A stretch of 64,000 bases of DNA from Oricola cellulosilytica (GCF_019966575.1 NZ_JAINFK010000005.1:351934-415933); one strand, 5' to 3'; numbered from the stretch's first letter, positions 54,590 through 63,992 are shown. Numbers and translations are program-made. Notes: generated by a model from the sequence alone, not told the origin.

Positions 54590-55450
54590 TCACCCCGCCC
54601 GGCTCTCCCGCCAGACGATGAACACGCCGCTGGCGATGATGACGGCCGCGCCGAGCCAGGTCACGGCATCGGGGATTTCGCTCCAGAACAGCCAGCCCAA
54701 CAGCGTCGCCCAGATCAACGCCGTGTAGTCGAACGGCGCCACCACCGCCGCCGGCGCGATGCGGAACGCTTGTGTGATCAGGGTGACGCCCGCCGTGCCG
54801 AACAACGCGATCGCGAAGAACAGCCAGAGATCCTCGCCCCGCACGGCGGTCCACAGGAACGGCATGGCGAGCGCGCACAGCGCCCAGCTGGCCCCCGTCA
54901 GATAGAGCATCAGCGTCCAGACAGACTCGCGCGGATCATCATCACCGCGTAGAGAAAGGCAGTCGCCACCGGGAATAGCGACGCGGTCTGGAAGGCGGCG
55001 CTCCCCGGCCGCATCACGACCAGAACCCCGATAAAGCCGGCGAGAACCGCCGACCAGCGCCGCCAGCCGACGGTTTCCTTCAGCACCACCGCGGACAGAG
55101 CGGTGATGAAGACGGGCGCGGCGAACACCAGCACCGTCGCGCCTCGGCCAGCCCGAGATGGCGCAGGCCGGTGAAGAACAGGGTCGCGGCGGCGACCCAG
55201 ATCACGCCGCGCGCCAGATGCGCCAGCGGCTTGCGCGAGCGCAAAGCCGCCGCGCCGCCCATCTTCCAGGCGATCGCCGCGGCGATCGGCAGGGCGATCA
55301 GGTTGCGGATGAACAGGATCTGCAGCGGCGTGTAGCCGGCGGTCAGCGTCTTGGCGATGGCGTCATTGACCGACAGGCAGGCGACGCCGACGGCCATCAG
55401 CGCTATGCCGGTGACCGCCTGCGGCCTTGCAACTGCCCCGCCTCCTGCAT
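54590..55450 (-). pseudogene. EamA/DMT-family transporter broken by frameshifts
   Basis: Three overlapping minus-strand pieces together spell one EamA exporter of about 285 residues. They are ALMAVGVACLSVNDAIAKTL through FTGLRHLGLAEA, then LVFAAPVFITALSAVVLKETVGW through FLYAVMMIRA, then ESVWTLMLYLTGASWALC to the end. Single-base losses near 55143 and 54935 separate them. A third near 55415 would separate the likely ATG at 55450 (behind GGAGG-like sequence) from the first piece. This is either a decayed gene or a stretch of poor sequence. It is divergent from the LysR gene at 55819. Confidence 0.8.
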
Positions 55451-55719
55451 GTCTCCAACCCTCCCTGCCGCGCCTGGCGTATCGCTTCCCTATCGCCGGC
55501 GTGGCGGGGAAGGAAGAGCTTTCGGCGCCGGGCCCGGCCGGCGAGCGTCGCGAACAGCGCGGAGACCGCCCGCGCCATCGCGCCGAACAGCGCCCCGATC
55601 GCCGCGCTGCGCTCGGCCGCAGCGGCCGCCCGCGCCTCGTCCATCAGCGCGTCCTGCTCCTGCGCCGTCAGCGCATGGAAGTCGTATCTTGAGGCGGCAA
55701 ATTTGCGGATCGTCCTCAT
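55363..55719 (-). CDS. Hypothetical protein, alanine-rich
   Basis: The first ~68 residues (MRTIRKFAASRYDFHALT, then an Ala/Glu/Arg-rich helix AARAAAAAERSAAIGALFGAM) look like a small real protein. After that the frame enters low-quality, arginine-rich sequence and runs into the EamA pseudogene, so its true C-terminus is uncertain. There is no known domain. The start ATG 55719 has no strong ribosome site. Confidence 0.4.
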   Translation of the reverse strand: MRTIRKFAASRYDFHALTAQEQDALMDEARAAAAAERSAAIGALFGAMARAVSALFATLAGRARRRKLFLPRHAGDREAIRQARQGGLETCRRRGSCKAAGGHRHSADGRRRRLPVGQ

Positions 55720-55818
55720 GGCCCGTACTACGGATTGTCATGCCGCCGGAATAGCAGGATGGCATTATCTGAGAAAATGAATTATTGGAATATTTCCATT
55801 CTCTATTTGAGACTTGCA

Positions 55819-56682
55819 ATGGAACTAACCGATCTCTACATCTTCCGCACCGTCGCCCGTGAGGGCGGCATCACCCGCGCCGCCGAGAAGCTGAACCGCG
55901 TTCAGTCCAACGTGACGACGCGCGTCCGCCAGTTCGAGGAGAAGCTCGGCGTCGACCTGTTCGTGCGCACCGGCAAGCGCCTGACGCTGTCGCCCGCCGG
56001 CAACACGATGCTCGCCTATGCCGACCGCATGCTCGATCTGGCGGCCGAGGCGCAGAACGCCGTTACCGACCGCGCGCCGCGCGGGCCGCTGCGCCTGGGC
56101 GCGATGGAGAGCACCGCCGCCATACGCCTGCCGGCCGCGCTTGCCGAGTTCAGCCGCCGCTTTCCAAAAGTGACTATCGAGCTTCGCACCGGCAACACGC
56201 TGGAGCTGGGCGCCACGCTGCTGGCCGGCGATGTCGACGCTATCTTCGCTGGCGAGCCTCTGCCCGAGGGGCCGTTCGACACGCTCACCGCCTATGTCGA
56301 GGAACTGGTCGTCGTCACCGCCAGGAACGTGCCACTGGACGGGCCGCCCGGCAGCCCGTCGCGCGTCATGCTCGCCTTCGAGCATGGCTGCCCGCACCGC
56401 ATGCGGCTGGAGGAATGGTTCGAATCCCGCGCCGTGATGCCGGAGCGCATCGTCGAGCTGGGCTCCTGGCACGCCGTTCTCGGCTGCGCCGCGGTCGGCA
56501 TGGGCGTGGCGCTCCTGCCCCGCGTCGTCGTCGACACCATTCCCGACCGCGCCGCGCTGCGGCTGCACGAGCTGCCAGACGGCAGGAACCGCGCACGCAC
56601 CCTGCTCGCCTGGCGCAAGGGCGTCACCCCGCCCAATGTCGAGGCGCTGGCCTCGCTCTACAGGGAAGGGTCCGCGATCTGA
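55819..56682 (+). CDS. LysR-family transcriptional regulator
   Basis: This 287-residue regulator has an N-terminal helix-turn-helix (LYIFRTVAREGGITRAAEKLNRVQSNVTTRVRQFEEKLGVDLFVRTGKRLTL) and a substrate-binding domain (residues 88-287). It is divergent from the EamA transporter, the usual partnership for such regulators, but here the transporter is broken, so its target may be lost. The ATG at 55819 gives the standard MELTDLYIF start; an upstream ATG at 55735 adds residues of no similarity. Confidence 0.9.
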   Translation: MELTDLYIFRTVAREGGITRAAEKLNRVQSNVTTRVRQFEEKLGVDLFVRTGKRLTLSPAGNTMLAYADRMLDLAAEAQNAVTDRAPRGPLRLGAMESTAAIRLPAALAEFSRRFPKVTIELRTGNTLELGATLLAGDVDAIFAGEPLPEGPFDTLTAYVEELVVVTARNVPLDGPPGSPSRVMLAFEHGCPHRMRLEEWFESRAVMPERIVELGSWHAVLGCAAVGMGVALLPRVVVDTIPDRAALRLHELPDGRNRARTLLAWRKGVTPPNVEALASLYREGSAI

Positions 56683-56696
56683 CCGGTGACCCGGCC

Positions 56697-57446
56697 TTGC
56701 CTCTCCTCTTCGCCATCGGCGACGTGCACGGCCGGCGCGATCTGCTGGCCGCGCTGCTCGCCGCCGTGGAGGTCGAGGCGGAGCGGCTCGGAAAGCCGCC
56801 GCGCCTGATTTTCCTCGGCGACATCATCGATCGCGGGCCGGAAAGCCGGCAGGCGCTCGATCTGGTCGTCGCGGCACTCGCAGAACATGCCGGCTCGAAG
56901 CTCATCCTTGGCAATCACGAGGAGTTCCTGCTGGATTTTCTCGACAACGCCGAAAATCGCGAGAGCGCGGCCCGGAACTGGTTCGCAAATGGCGGCCTTG
57001 CGACGCTCAAGTCCTATAAATTCGGCGAGACGGAGCGCATCGACACCATCGCAGCGCATTTCGCGCGCGACTTTCCCGGTCACGTCGCCGCCATGCGCGC
57101 GGCGGACTGGATGGTGGAGACGGAACGCCACGTCTTCGTTCATGGCGGGATCGACCCGCACGTCTCCCATTCTACGCAGGACCCGGGGACGACGCGGTGG
57201 ATCCGCCACGATTTCCTCGACTGGCGCGGATCGCTGCCGAAAGCCGTCGTCCACGGCCACACACCGACCGACTCATGCCTGCCGGAAGTTCACCCCAACC
57301 GCATTGCGCTCGACACCGGCGCGGTGTTTTCCGGCCATCTCACCTGCGTGATTTTCGATGACGGCACGCCGCCCCGCTTCCTGGCCACGGACGACAGCGG
57401 CGGCGAGATAACGGTGGCCGAGGTCGATCCCGTCGTCTTCGGCTGA
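56697..57446 (+). CDS. PPP-family serine/threonine phosphatase
   Basis: This 249-residue metallophosphoesterase has all core motifs in order: GDVHGRRDLL (residue 8), GDIIDRGPESRQAL, GNHEEFLLDF, HGGIDPH and HGHTPTD. Two metals are expected in the active site. I start at TTG 56697 by comparison with the truncated copy at 52597, which begins ATG at the same position; an upstream CTG is the only alternative. It follows the LysR stop by 14 bp. The substrate is unknown; ApaH/PrpE-like tetraphosphate hydrolases share the fold. Confidence 0.88.
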   Translation: MPLLFAIGDVHGRRDLLAALLAAVEVEAERLGKPPRLIFLGDIIDRGPESRQALDLVVAALAEHAGSKLILGNHEEFLLDFLDNAENRESAARNWFANGGLATLKSYKFGETERIDTIAAHFARDFPGHVAAMRAADWMVETERHVFVHGGIDPHVSHSTQDPGTTRWIRHDFLDWRGSLPKAVVHGHTPTDSCLPEVHPNRIALDTGAVFSGHLTCVIFDDGTPPRFLATDDSGGEITVAEVDPVVFG

Positions 57447-57491
57447 CCGCCCGCCAAGCCCGTCGCGCGCGATGCACAGCTATCCGGGACG

Positions 57492-58140
57492 TGGATAAGT
57501 TTTTTGCCGGGTTCCGGCCAACCCATTGTTCTCTCTGGGTATTATATTTTTTCTACCGAAAACTTATCAACACCTCTGAGATCTCCCGCATACTTGCCGG
57601 ACGTTCCTCCACGGGGAGCCGGGTTCATGGACCGGATGGCCAGGCGGAGGGATGCGGTGCCGGCTGGGGCGTGCGGTTCACGCCTGGCAAGAGCTTACGG
57701 CCGGGCCCTAGCCTTCAGCTTTTCGGCCGGTCCCACGGGACCGCGAGCCGTGGCCGGGAGGCGGGTGAGCAACCGGCTGGCGGTCGATCCGATCGCACCA
57801 AACCTATTCACAGAAGCGTGACGACGACCGCCCGCTTCCCATGAATGTTTCAATGGCCAGACTGGAGACAGGGCGTGGCAAGAAAGAGGCACGCCCGCAA
57901 GGGGCCCATCAGCGAGGGCGTAGCCCGAAGCTTAAGGATGGGACAGATAACGGCCCATCAGCGAGGGCGTAGCCGGAAGCTTAGGATGGACAGACGACTC
58001 GGCCCGCCGGCGAGGACCGGATAGCGGCATGCCGCTTACGAAAGAAAAGGGTCAGGAGCTTAAGGGCGGGACAGATAACTCGGCGTGGCAATGGGGAGGC
58101 ATGTGTCGATATCGAAATCCCGGCCGCAGCCAAACCCAGG
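57492..58140 (+). repeat. Long interspersed repeat, copy B, with insertion
   Basis: This is the second copy of the repeat at 2517-2975, in the opposite orientation. The part 57541-57880 is nearly identical to copy A, and similarity resumes at 58084-58140 after a 201-bp insert. The DnaA-box-like arms are GTGGATAAGTTTT at 57490 and AAAACTTATCAACAC near 57560, again around an AT-rich spacer. In this copy the arm reading TTATCCAC is the outer one, in copy A the inner one. Confidence 0.88.
57881..58081. mobile_element. Small insertion with 9-bp direct duplication
   Basis: A 201-bp segment interrupts copy B but is absent from copy A. It is bounded by GGCGTGGCA at 57872-57880 and 58082-58090, a 9-bp target-site-type duplication. 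Inside are two near-identical 49-bp tandem units (57903-57951 and 57952-57999, beginning GGCCCATCAGCGAGGGCGTA) and a partial third near 58050. No transposase is encoded, so it would be a non-autonomous element. Confidence 0.7.
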
Positions 58141-58175
58141 ATCGTCATTCTCGGGCTTGATCCACGGATGACGGA
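58141..58175. repeat. REP-type palindrome
   Basis: The segment ATCGTCATTCTCGGGCTTGA and the following bases to GGATGACGGA have the same GCTTGA centre as other REP copies. It sits at the end of copy B, the position that the palindrome at 2499 occupies in copy A. Confidence 0.6.
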
Positions 58176-58313
58176 GGTATCAAGCCCCACCCGCGGGCCG
58201 CCCTCCCCGCACCGGTTCCATGCTTGGCGCGCATGGCTGGATTGCGCTTGCCCCCCTGCCGGATGCTGCACTGCAGCGCCATATTGCCGTCAACAAGAAG
58301 AAAGGAAAACAAG

Positions 58314-58478
58314 ATGAACAACAAACGACTGGCAAATGTGTTTGGCCGCATCTCCGGAATCCTGCAGGGTCCGAGCCGCCAGCAGATTGAAACCGAATAT
58401 CTGAACCGCTCGCTCTCGATTCACGATCTCGAGCGCCGCCAGCGCGAGATCGACGCCGGCAAGTTCAGCAGCTTCTGA
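58314..58478 (+). CDS. DUF3563 family small protein
   Basis: This 54-residue protein has the DUF3563 pattern: an N-terminal VFGRISGILQGPSRQQIETE helix, then YLNRSLSIHDLERRQREIDAGKF at the C-terminus. AAGGAAAA precedes the ATG. The function is unknown; the family is small and soluble. A hairpin followed by TTTT at 58488-58524 ends the transcript. Confidence 0.78.
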   Translation: MNNKRLANVFGRISGILQGPSRQQIETEYLNRSLSIHDLERRQREIDAGKFSSF

Positions 58479-58487
58479 CGAATTTCC

Positions 58488-58524
58488 GGGCGCGGGTCGC
58501 AAACGGAAAAGCCCGCGTCCTTTT
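58488..58524 (+). terminator. Probable terminator
   Basis: GGGCGCGGGT and GCCCGCGTCC pair (8 of 10) around a loop of 13 bases, followed by TTTT. It lies 9 bp after the DUF3563 stop. Confidence 0.6.
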
Positions 58525-58638
58525 GCGACGCACGCATGCACGATCGGCATGGCAGGGATCGCGAAATCGCGTTGGTGCGCACTTTTGAAAAGGCGTACGG
58601 GCGCGATCGGATCAACTGGTAACGATGGAATACCACCA

Positions 58639-58761
58639 ATGAGCAACCGTGGAATTTTCGGCGCTTACACCGGCATGTTGTCGGTTGCGTCGCGCCAGGA
58701 CGCACAGCCTGCCCCGTTCTCGCGGCCCAAACGCCGCAAGCGCTTCCTGCGGCTCTTCTGA
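58639..58761 (+). CDS. Possible 40-residue basic peptide
   Basis: The frame MSNRGIFGAYTGMLSVASRQ, then a lysine/arginine-rich tail KRRKRFLRLF, runs to 58761. The ribosome site is poor. A terminator hairpin follows 28 bp later, which supports transcription here. The name is based on open frame and context only. Confidence 0.35.
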   Translation: MSNRGIFGAYTGMLSVASRQDAQPAPFSRPKRRKRFLRLF

Positions 58762-58789
58762 GACCGCACCATAGCCGAACCTTGAAAAG

Positions 58790-58819
58790 CGGGGCGTCCG
58801 GAAACGGGCGCCCCGTTTC
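58790..58819 (+). terminator. Probable terminator, may act both ways
   Basis: CGGGGCGTCC (58790-58799) and GGGCGCCCCG (58806-58815) form a stem with one mismatch, followed by TTT. A run of A precedes it, so it may also work from the other side. Confidence 0.6.
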
Positions 58820-59050
58820 GCGTTACCCCGCGCGACGGCTCCCGCAACCGTGACAGCCGGCACGCGCCTCGTGATCGCCCGGGGCTGGTTTTAGCACTCG
58901 CCACCCCCCACATGTTCATCACGGGATGAAAATCCCGGAAATGCGTTCCGTTAAGGGAGAAAACGGTGACGAGAGCAACTGACGAAAGGCCCGCCCGCGC
59001 GGCATGATGTGAGCCGTCTCCGCGCCGAAAGGCGGGAGAAAGGTGACGGC

Positions 59051-59389
59051 ATGCCACGGTTCATTCCGTACCGAACCCTGTTCCGACCTGCCCTTGCCGG
59101 TCTGGCGCTGCTTGCGGCTTCCGCCGCGGCCGTCGCGCCGGCGAGCAGCCAGCCGGTTCCGCCCCAGCGATGCGCCGCCCATGACGACCTGCGCGACTTT
59201 CTCTCCAGCCGTTACAAGGAACAGCCGAAATCGATCGGGGTCATCGGTGAGGCGGCCGTGATCGAGGTCTTCGTGGCCGAGTCCGGAACCTGGACGATCC
59301 TCGTCACCCGGGCGAATGGCAACAGTTGCATTGTCGCAGCCGGCCATTCCTGGGAGGACATTCCGATCGTCCTTGGCCAGGCAACCTGA
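59051..59389 (+). CDS. Small exported hypothetical protein
   Basis: This 112-residue protein has a signal peptide (hydrophobic stretch LFRPALAGLALLAASAAAVAPASS, cleavage near residue 33). The mature part has single cysteines in QRCAAHD and NSCIVAAGHSW that could pair. No known domain or active site is visible. The ATG at 59051 follows AAGGTG. Confidence 0.65.
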   Translation: MPRFIPYRTLFRPALAGLALLAASAAAVAPASSQPVPPQRCAAHDDLRDFLSSRYKEQPKSIGVIGEAAVIEVFVAESGTWTILVTRANGNSCIVAAGHSWEDIPIVLGQAT

Positions 59390-59409
59390 CGGGAAATTCT
59401 TTCCTTTCA

Positions 59410-59434
59410 GGAACCCCTGCAGGATTCGAGCGTT
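59410..59434 (+). promoter_or_regulatory. EcfG-type general stress promoter
   Basis: GGAAC at 59410-59414 and CGTT at 59431-59434 with 16 bp between, 58 bp before the small gene at 59493. Confidence 0.6.
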
Positions 59435-59492
59435 CGACCCACAGCCCGTCTTGCCGGGCAGCTGAAACGGACAACCGGCAGAGGAGACCGTC

Positions 59493-59684
59493 ATGTCCAG
59501 CCGCACCAACTTCCTTTTCGATCTTGCCCGCATCATGATCAGGCAGGCCAGACTTCTGAAAGCCGAGGGACTTATCTCAGAGGCCAAAGCTGTTGCGAAA
59601 CGCGCGGTCGAGATCAACCATATGGGCCACGCCGCGCAGCTTCAGCCGGTGCGCATCCGCACCGATCGCGCGCACCGTCGCTAA
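59493..59684 (+). CDS. Small helical hypothetical protein
   Basis: This 63-residue protein is a single basic helical stretch: FLFDLARIMIRQARLLKAEG and SEAKAVAKRAVEINHMGHAAQ. GAGGAGA precedes the ATG, and an EcfG-type promoter lies upstream. It resembles the protein encoded at 59786, so the two are probably paralogues. The function is unknown. Confidence 0.6.
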   Translation: MSSRTNFLFDLARIMIRQARLLKAEGLISEAKAVAKRAVEINHMGHAAQLQPVRIRTDRAHRR

Positions 59685-59785
59685 GCCGCTTCGATCTGGT
59701 TGGAGCCTGAAACTAGTTTCACGCAAGCTCCCCATGCGTCACTGTGCCGGAACACCTGAAATGAGTCGGGGATCCGAAAGACGCC

Positions 59786-59968
59786 ATGATGGTCGAACCA
59801 AAAAAACTTCAACGCATCGCCCTTGCAATCGAGCAACAGGCCACCCTCCTCCGCCGGTCGGGCCGCCTCTCCCAGGCCGCCGCCATGGAACGACGCGCTA
59901 GCGAGCTGCAGGACTTGTGCGCAGCGCAGGCGAACGTTCCGTCAAACGTCCGGATGCGGGCCGCCTGA
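59786..59968 (+). CDS. Small helical hypothetical protein, paralogue of the 59493 product
   Basis: This 60-residue protein has LQRIALAIEQQATLLRRSGR and SQAAAMERRASELQDLC, with the same helix pattern (Q-A-x-LL-x-x-G-x-x-S-x-A) as the neighbour. The start is one of two adjacent ATG codons. CGAAAG lies 5 bp upstream. No EcfG-type CGTT is found here. Confidence 0.55.
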   Translation: MMVEPKKLQRIALAIEQQATLLRRSGRLSQAAAMERRASELQDLCAAQANVPSNVRMRAA

Positions 59969-59989
59969 TTCTACCGGGACGCGGAACGC

Positions 59990-62572
59990 TCAGCCGCTGC
60001 CGTCTTCCAGCATTTCCTTCACTGTCGTCGCAAGTTGTTTGAGCGAAAACGGCTTCGGCAGGAATCCGAACTTCGCGTCCTCCGGCAGGTTCTTGGAGAA
60101 CGCCTCCTCCGCATACCCGGAAACGAAGATGAACTTGATGTCCGGATGGGTCTTGCGCAATTCGGCGAGAAGCGTCGGCCCGTCCATCTCCGGCATCACC
60201 ACATCTGACACCACGATATCGACCTTGCCTTCGAGTTCTTCCATGATCTCCAAGGCTTCAACGCCACTTGACGCCTCATGCACCGTATAGCCGCGCGAGG
60301 TCAGCGCCCGAACACCCCCCATCCTCACCGCATCTTCATCCTCGACCAGCAATACGGTAGCGCTCCCTGACAGGTCGCGCTTCTTGTCAGCGACGTCGGT
60401 ATCCGCCCTTTCCACAGGCACGTCCGTCTCCGACGCGGTATGGCGTGGCAGGAAAATCCGGAAGGTCGATCCCTTCCCCTCTTCCGCGTCGGCATAGATG
60501 AACCCGCCGGTCTGCTTGACGATGCCGTAGACCATCGACAGGCCGAGACCGGTTCCCTTGCCGACTTCCTTGGTGGTGAAGAACGGCTCGAATATTTTTT
60601 CCAGGACATCCGGAGGAATGCCTGTCCCCGTATCCTCGACCTCGATCAGGACGTAATCGCCTGCCTCCATGCCCCGGTATCCGAACGTCTTGGACTCGGC
60701 CTCGTCGACATTGCGCGTGCGGATAGCGATGTTGCCCCCGTTCGGCATCGCATCGCGCGCGTTGACAGTCAGATTCACAATTACCTGCTCGAACTGGCCC
60801 AGATCGGCTTTCACCGGCCACAAGTCGCGGCCGTGCTCGATCTGGAGATCGACGCCGGTACCAGCCAGGCGCGAAAGCAGCATGCGCAGGTCAGCCAGCA
60901 CGTCGGTGAGCGCCAGTACTTCGGGCCTCAGTGTCTGCCTTCGCGAGAACGCAAGCAACTGGCGGACCAGGGAGGCCGCGCGGTTTGCGTTCTGCTTGAT
61001 GTTCATGATGTCCGGGAACGACGGATCGGAGGGGCGGTGGTTGGCGAGCAGCAGATCTGAAGCCATGATGATCGCCGTCAACACGTTGTTGAAGTCGTGC
61101 GCAATCCCGCCCGCCAACTGTCCGACAGCCTGCATTTTCTGACTTTGCGCCATCTGGCCTTCGAGCGCCTTCTGCTCGGTGGTGTCCATGGCATAGACGA
61201 TGGCAGCCTCTTCCGCCGTATCGTCATCGGCATCCTGGTGCCCCGTCACTGCATTGACGAAGACCCGCAGATGCCGTTCGTCCGGCCCGGGATTGAGCAC
61301 CGTATCGAAGGGTTCGATCTTCGCCTGGTTGTTGCAAGCGGCCGTAAACGCCTTCCGGAACCGTTCCGCGGCATCTCTGTCGAGCAGCGCTTCGAACTTG
61401 ATGCCCCCCTCCACTGCATCGGAGTCGGTGACCGCTGCGAAGAGGCTGAGAAACGGCGCATTGGTCCGCAGCAACCGCCCCTCGCTGTCCACGGCCGCGA
61501 TCGCCATCGGTGTGGAATTGAAAAATCGCGTGAAGCGGACTTCCGATCTCCCGGAGATACTTTCGAGGTCGACGCCTTCCGAACGGTTGAGAACGATCGC
61601 ACGTGTGGGGCCCGAATGTCCGTCGCGGTCGACCTGAATTCTTCGGATCAACTGCACCGGCAAGCTGACTCCATCCGCCTTGGCCATCTCGACGTCGACC
61701 ACCGATATGCGCGCCGTTCCTGCCTCGGGCCGGGGCGAACTCAACAGCGCCACGCCATCGCCGACGACGATTTCCTCTACCGACATCGAGCCCGGCTGGA
61801 ACGTGGTCAGATCGACCCCCAGCCAGTTTGCGAGCGTGGCGTTGATGTACTGGATGCGACCTTCGGCATTGGAGGAATAAAATCCTACCGGAGCCTGATC
61901 GAGGTGGTCGATTGCCTTCTGGAGTTCCAGAAATGTCTGTTCCTGATGGTCACGTTCCTTGCTGATATCCGCAAGCCTCCAGACGCGAAGCTCGCCTTCG
62001 CGGCCCGGCATGCGCAACAACCGCGTACTTGCGCGGTACCAGCGCGGCCCGGAGAATTCTTCGCTCAGTCCGGTATTGAGGCGAAATTCCTCGTCAGCCT
62101 CGAGGCCGCGGATCGCGTTGTTGGCGAGGCGATAGACTGCGTTCGCGGCGTCATCATGTTTGGAAAGCACAGTTTCCGGGGTGCGCAGGTCTTCCAGTGA
62201 AGCAGCGCCGGTGAGGCCGCAATACGCGGAGTTCGCGTAAACGATTCCGCCCTTTTCGTCGAGAATGCAGATGCCTTCGTCCATCGCATCGACAAAGCTG
62301 CGCCCGATATCTTCCGGTCTGCTGGACTTTGCGACCTGAACGAAGCCGATCGCCGAGGCGAAGAGGTAAAACACACCCACCATCGCCAGAACGCCGAGCA
62401 TCACCAGCAGGAAAGCGTCATTGAGATTGTCGCGAAAGAAAAACAGAAACGCGGCTGCGCCTAATGATGCGATGCCCAAGACAAGCAGACGGAACGCGGC
62501 GTTCGGTCGACCGCCATCCGGCCCGGTAATCTGAAAATTAGCCGCAGTATGCGATTTACCGGTGTCGGCCAT
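59990..62572 (-). CDS. cckA: Cell-cycle hybrid histidine kinase CckA
   Basis: This 860-residue hybrid kinase drives the CtrA phosphorelay. It has two membrane spans (residues 27-46 and 54-76), PAS-type domains through residue 480 ([20 protein letters not shown]), a dimerisation/phosphoacceptor helix with [14 protein letters not shown] near residue 500, and an ATPase domain ([21 protein letters not shown] and [17 protein letters not shown]). A receiver domain follows with [12 protein letters not shown], the phosphoacceptor aspartate in [13 protein letters not shown] and KPFSLKQL. The phosphotransferase ChpT and CtrA are elsewhere. Confidence 0.95.
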   Translation of the reverse strand: MADTGKSHTAANFQITGPDGGRPNAAFRLLVLGIASLGAAAFLFFFRDNLNDAFLLVMLGVLAMVGVFYLFASAIGFVQVAKSSRPEDIGRSFVDAMDEGICILDEKGGIVYANSAYCGLTGAASLEDLRTPETVLSKHDDAANAVYRLANNAIRGLEADEEFRLNTGLSEEFSGPRWYRASTRLLRMPGREGELRVWRLADISKERDHQEQTFLELQKAIDHLDQAPVGFYSSNAEGRIQYINATLANWLGVDLTTFQPGSMSVEEIVVGDGVALLSSPRPEAGTARISVVDVEMAKADGVSLPVQLIRRIQVDRDGHSGPTRAIVLNRSEGVDLESISGRSEVRFTRFFNSTPMAIAAVDSEGRLLRTNAPFLSLFAAVTDSDAVEGGIKFEALLDRDAAERFRKAFTAACNNQAKIEPFDTVLNPGPDERHLRVFVNAVTGHQDADDDTAEEAAIVYAMDTTEQKALEGQMAQSQKMQAVGQLAGGIAHDFNNVLTAIIMASDLLLANHRPSDPSFPDIMNIKQNANRAASLVRQLLAFSRRQTLRPEVLALTDVLADLRMLLSRLAGTGVDLQIEHGRDLWPVKADLGQFEQVIVNLTVNARDAMPNGGNIAIRTRNVDEAESKTFGYRGMEAGDYVLIEVEDTGTGIPPDVLEKIFEPFFTTKEVGKGTGLGLSMVYGIVKQTGGFIYADAEEGKGSTFRIFLPRHTASETDVPVERADTDVADKKRDLSGSATVLLVEDEDAVRMGGVRALTSRGYTVHEASSGVEALEIMEELEGKVDIVVSDVVMPEMDGPTLLAELRKTHPDIKFIFVSGYAEEAFSKNLPEDAKFGFLPKPFSLKQLATTVKEMLEDGSG

Positions 62573-62728
62573 TGCCCTCTCACTGCCGCATTGCGGCCTT
62601 GGATATGGATTTGGGTTGAATCACAAACGTGAAACAGGTGAAAGCCCCGGCACTCAATTTTGTGATTCGTCCGCGCTGTTGCTAACACCCTTCAGCGTTG
62701 CGAAAGCGCCGGCAACAGGAGAGCCGCC

Positions 62729-63469
62729 ATGCATGCTTGGATATCGGAAAGGTTTGGCGAGCAAGTCGCGACCTTTGTCACATACGGACTGGGAGCCCTG
62801 GCGCTTCTGATCGTCGTATGGATGCTTTGATTCTGGACACGCCGGGTGCGCGGCGGAGTGTTCATCGCAGGCAGCCGGGGACGCAAGCCCCGGCTTGCCG
62901 TCGTCGACGCGGCGGCGGTCGACAGCCACCGGCGCATTGTCCTCGTACGACGTGACGACGTCGAGCATCTTGTGATGATTGGAGGGCACAACGATATGGT
63001 CATCGAGCGGAACATCGGCATTTCCGCTGCTATTGGTGAGCAAGCGTCGATACGCAATGCCAATCACGAACAGTCAACAGGGCGAGGACAGACGAAGGTT
63101 AAGCTGGTTCCCGAGAACCCGGGGCCCGGGGGGCACCGGCCGGTCTCTGCCGATCGGGAACACCGCGGCCGCCAGGAGCCGGTCTTGCATTCATCGGCCT
63201 CATCGCGGCCGACTGCAGTCGAGGCAACCTCCGCCGTGCAGCATTTTGCGCCCCCATTTGTCGACGACCCCTCCTTCGGAGCAAAGCAGGAAGGCGAGCC
63301 GTACGAAGTGAGAGCAAGCTCACGGGTCGAGGAACCGATTCATGCCCCGAGCGGTGACCTGGTTCATTCCCCAGCACCGATTGCGGAGAAAAGAACTCCC
63401 GGCCCCAGAGACGAGGCCTCGCTGGAAAACGAGATGGAAAAACTGCTCGCCGAACTGTCTGACAAGTAG
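62729..63469 (+). pseudogene. FliO-like flagellar protein gene with an in-frame TGA
   Basis: From ATG 62729 (AGGAGAG ahead) the frame encodes HAWISERFGEQVATFVTYG and a membrane helix LGALALLIVVWML, then stops at TGA 62828-62830. The same frame continues FWTRRVRGGVFIAGSRGRKP, RLAVVDAAAVDSHRRIVLVR, RDDVEHLVMIGGHNDMVIER and a tail ending LENEMEKLLAELSDK, all the layout of rhizobial FliO-like proteins. The TGA falls within the conserved VVWxxFW stretch, as from one base change in TGG. So it is a nonsense mutant, a readthrough gene or a sequence error. The second half could restart at GTG 62846. Confidence 0.75.
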
Positions 63470-63516
63470 CCGTCGATTTCCCGGCAGATCGCGCCGTTCG
63501 GCGCGGATGCGGGTCG

Positions 63517-63882
63517 TCAATCGTCGCGATAGACCTTTTCCCGCCGCTCGTGACGTTCCTGCGCCTCAAGTGACAGTGTTGCGATCGGCCGTGCGTCCAG
63601 TCGTTTCACGCCGATCGGCTCGCCGGTTTCTTCGCAATACCCGTAGGTCCCGTCATCCAAGCGTTTCAGGGCAAGATCGATCTTGTTGATCAGTTTCCGC
63701 TGGCGATCCCGGGCACGCAATTCGATCGCGCGATCCGTTTCTGAGGATGCTCGGTCCGCAAGGTCTGGATGATGCGAATTATCGGCCTGCATATGATCGA
63801 GCGTTTCACGCGCCTCGCGCAGAATGTCGTTTTTCCATGCGACCAGCTTCGTCCGGAAATAGGTACGCTGCCGATCATTCAT
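63517..63882 (-). CDS. dksA: RNA polymerase-binding protein DksA, low-cysteine type
   Basis: This 121-residue protein has a coiled-coil of two helices with ARETLDHMQADNSHHPDLADRASSETDRAIELRARDRQR near residues 25-63, then a C-terminal finger. The finger reads YGYCEETGEPIGVKRLDARPIATLSLEAQERHERR: only the first of the four zinc cysteines is kept, as in other alphaproteobacterial DksA proteins. It modulates transcription with ppGpp. The ATG at 63882 has GAGGA upstream; family members often have about 20 more N-terminal residues, and the in-frame sequence upstream resembles that region but lacks a start codon. Confidence 0.92.
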   Translation of the reverse strand: MNDRQRTYFRTKLVAWKNDILREARETLDHMQADNSHHPDLADRASSETDRAIELRARDRQRKLINKIDLALKRLDDGTYGYCEETGEPIGVKRLDARPIATLSLEAQERHERREKVYRDD

Positions 63883-63992
63883 GAAGGGCTCGTCCTCGGC
63901 CGGCGTGTAATCTGCAGGAATCTCGCTTCTAGGCTCAGGACCTATTAATTTGGTTTGAGATGTGATTCAGGATTTCCGAACAGGAGGTTCTG

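Noticed and set aside
57903..57999. CRISPR-like repeats
   Set aside because: The 49-bp units are directly adjacent with no spacers, only two or three copies exist, and no cas gene is present.
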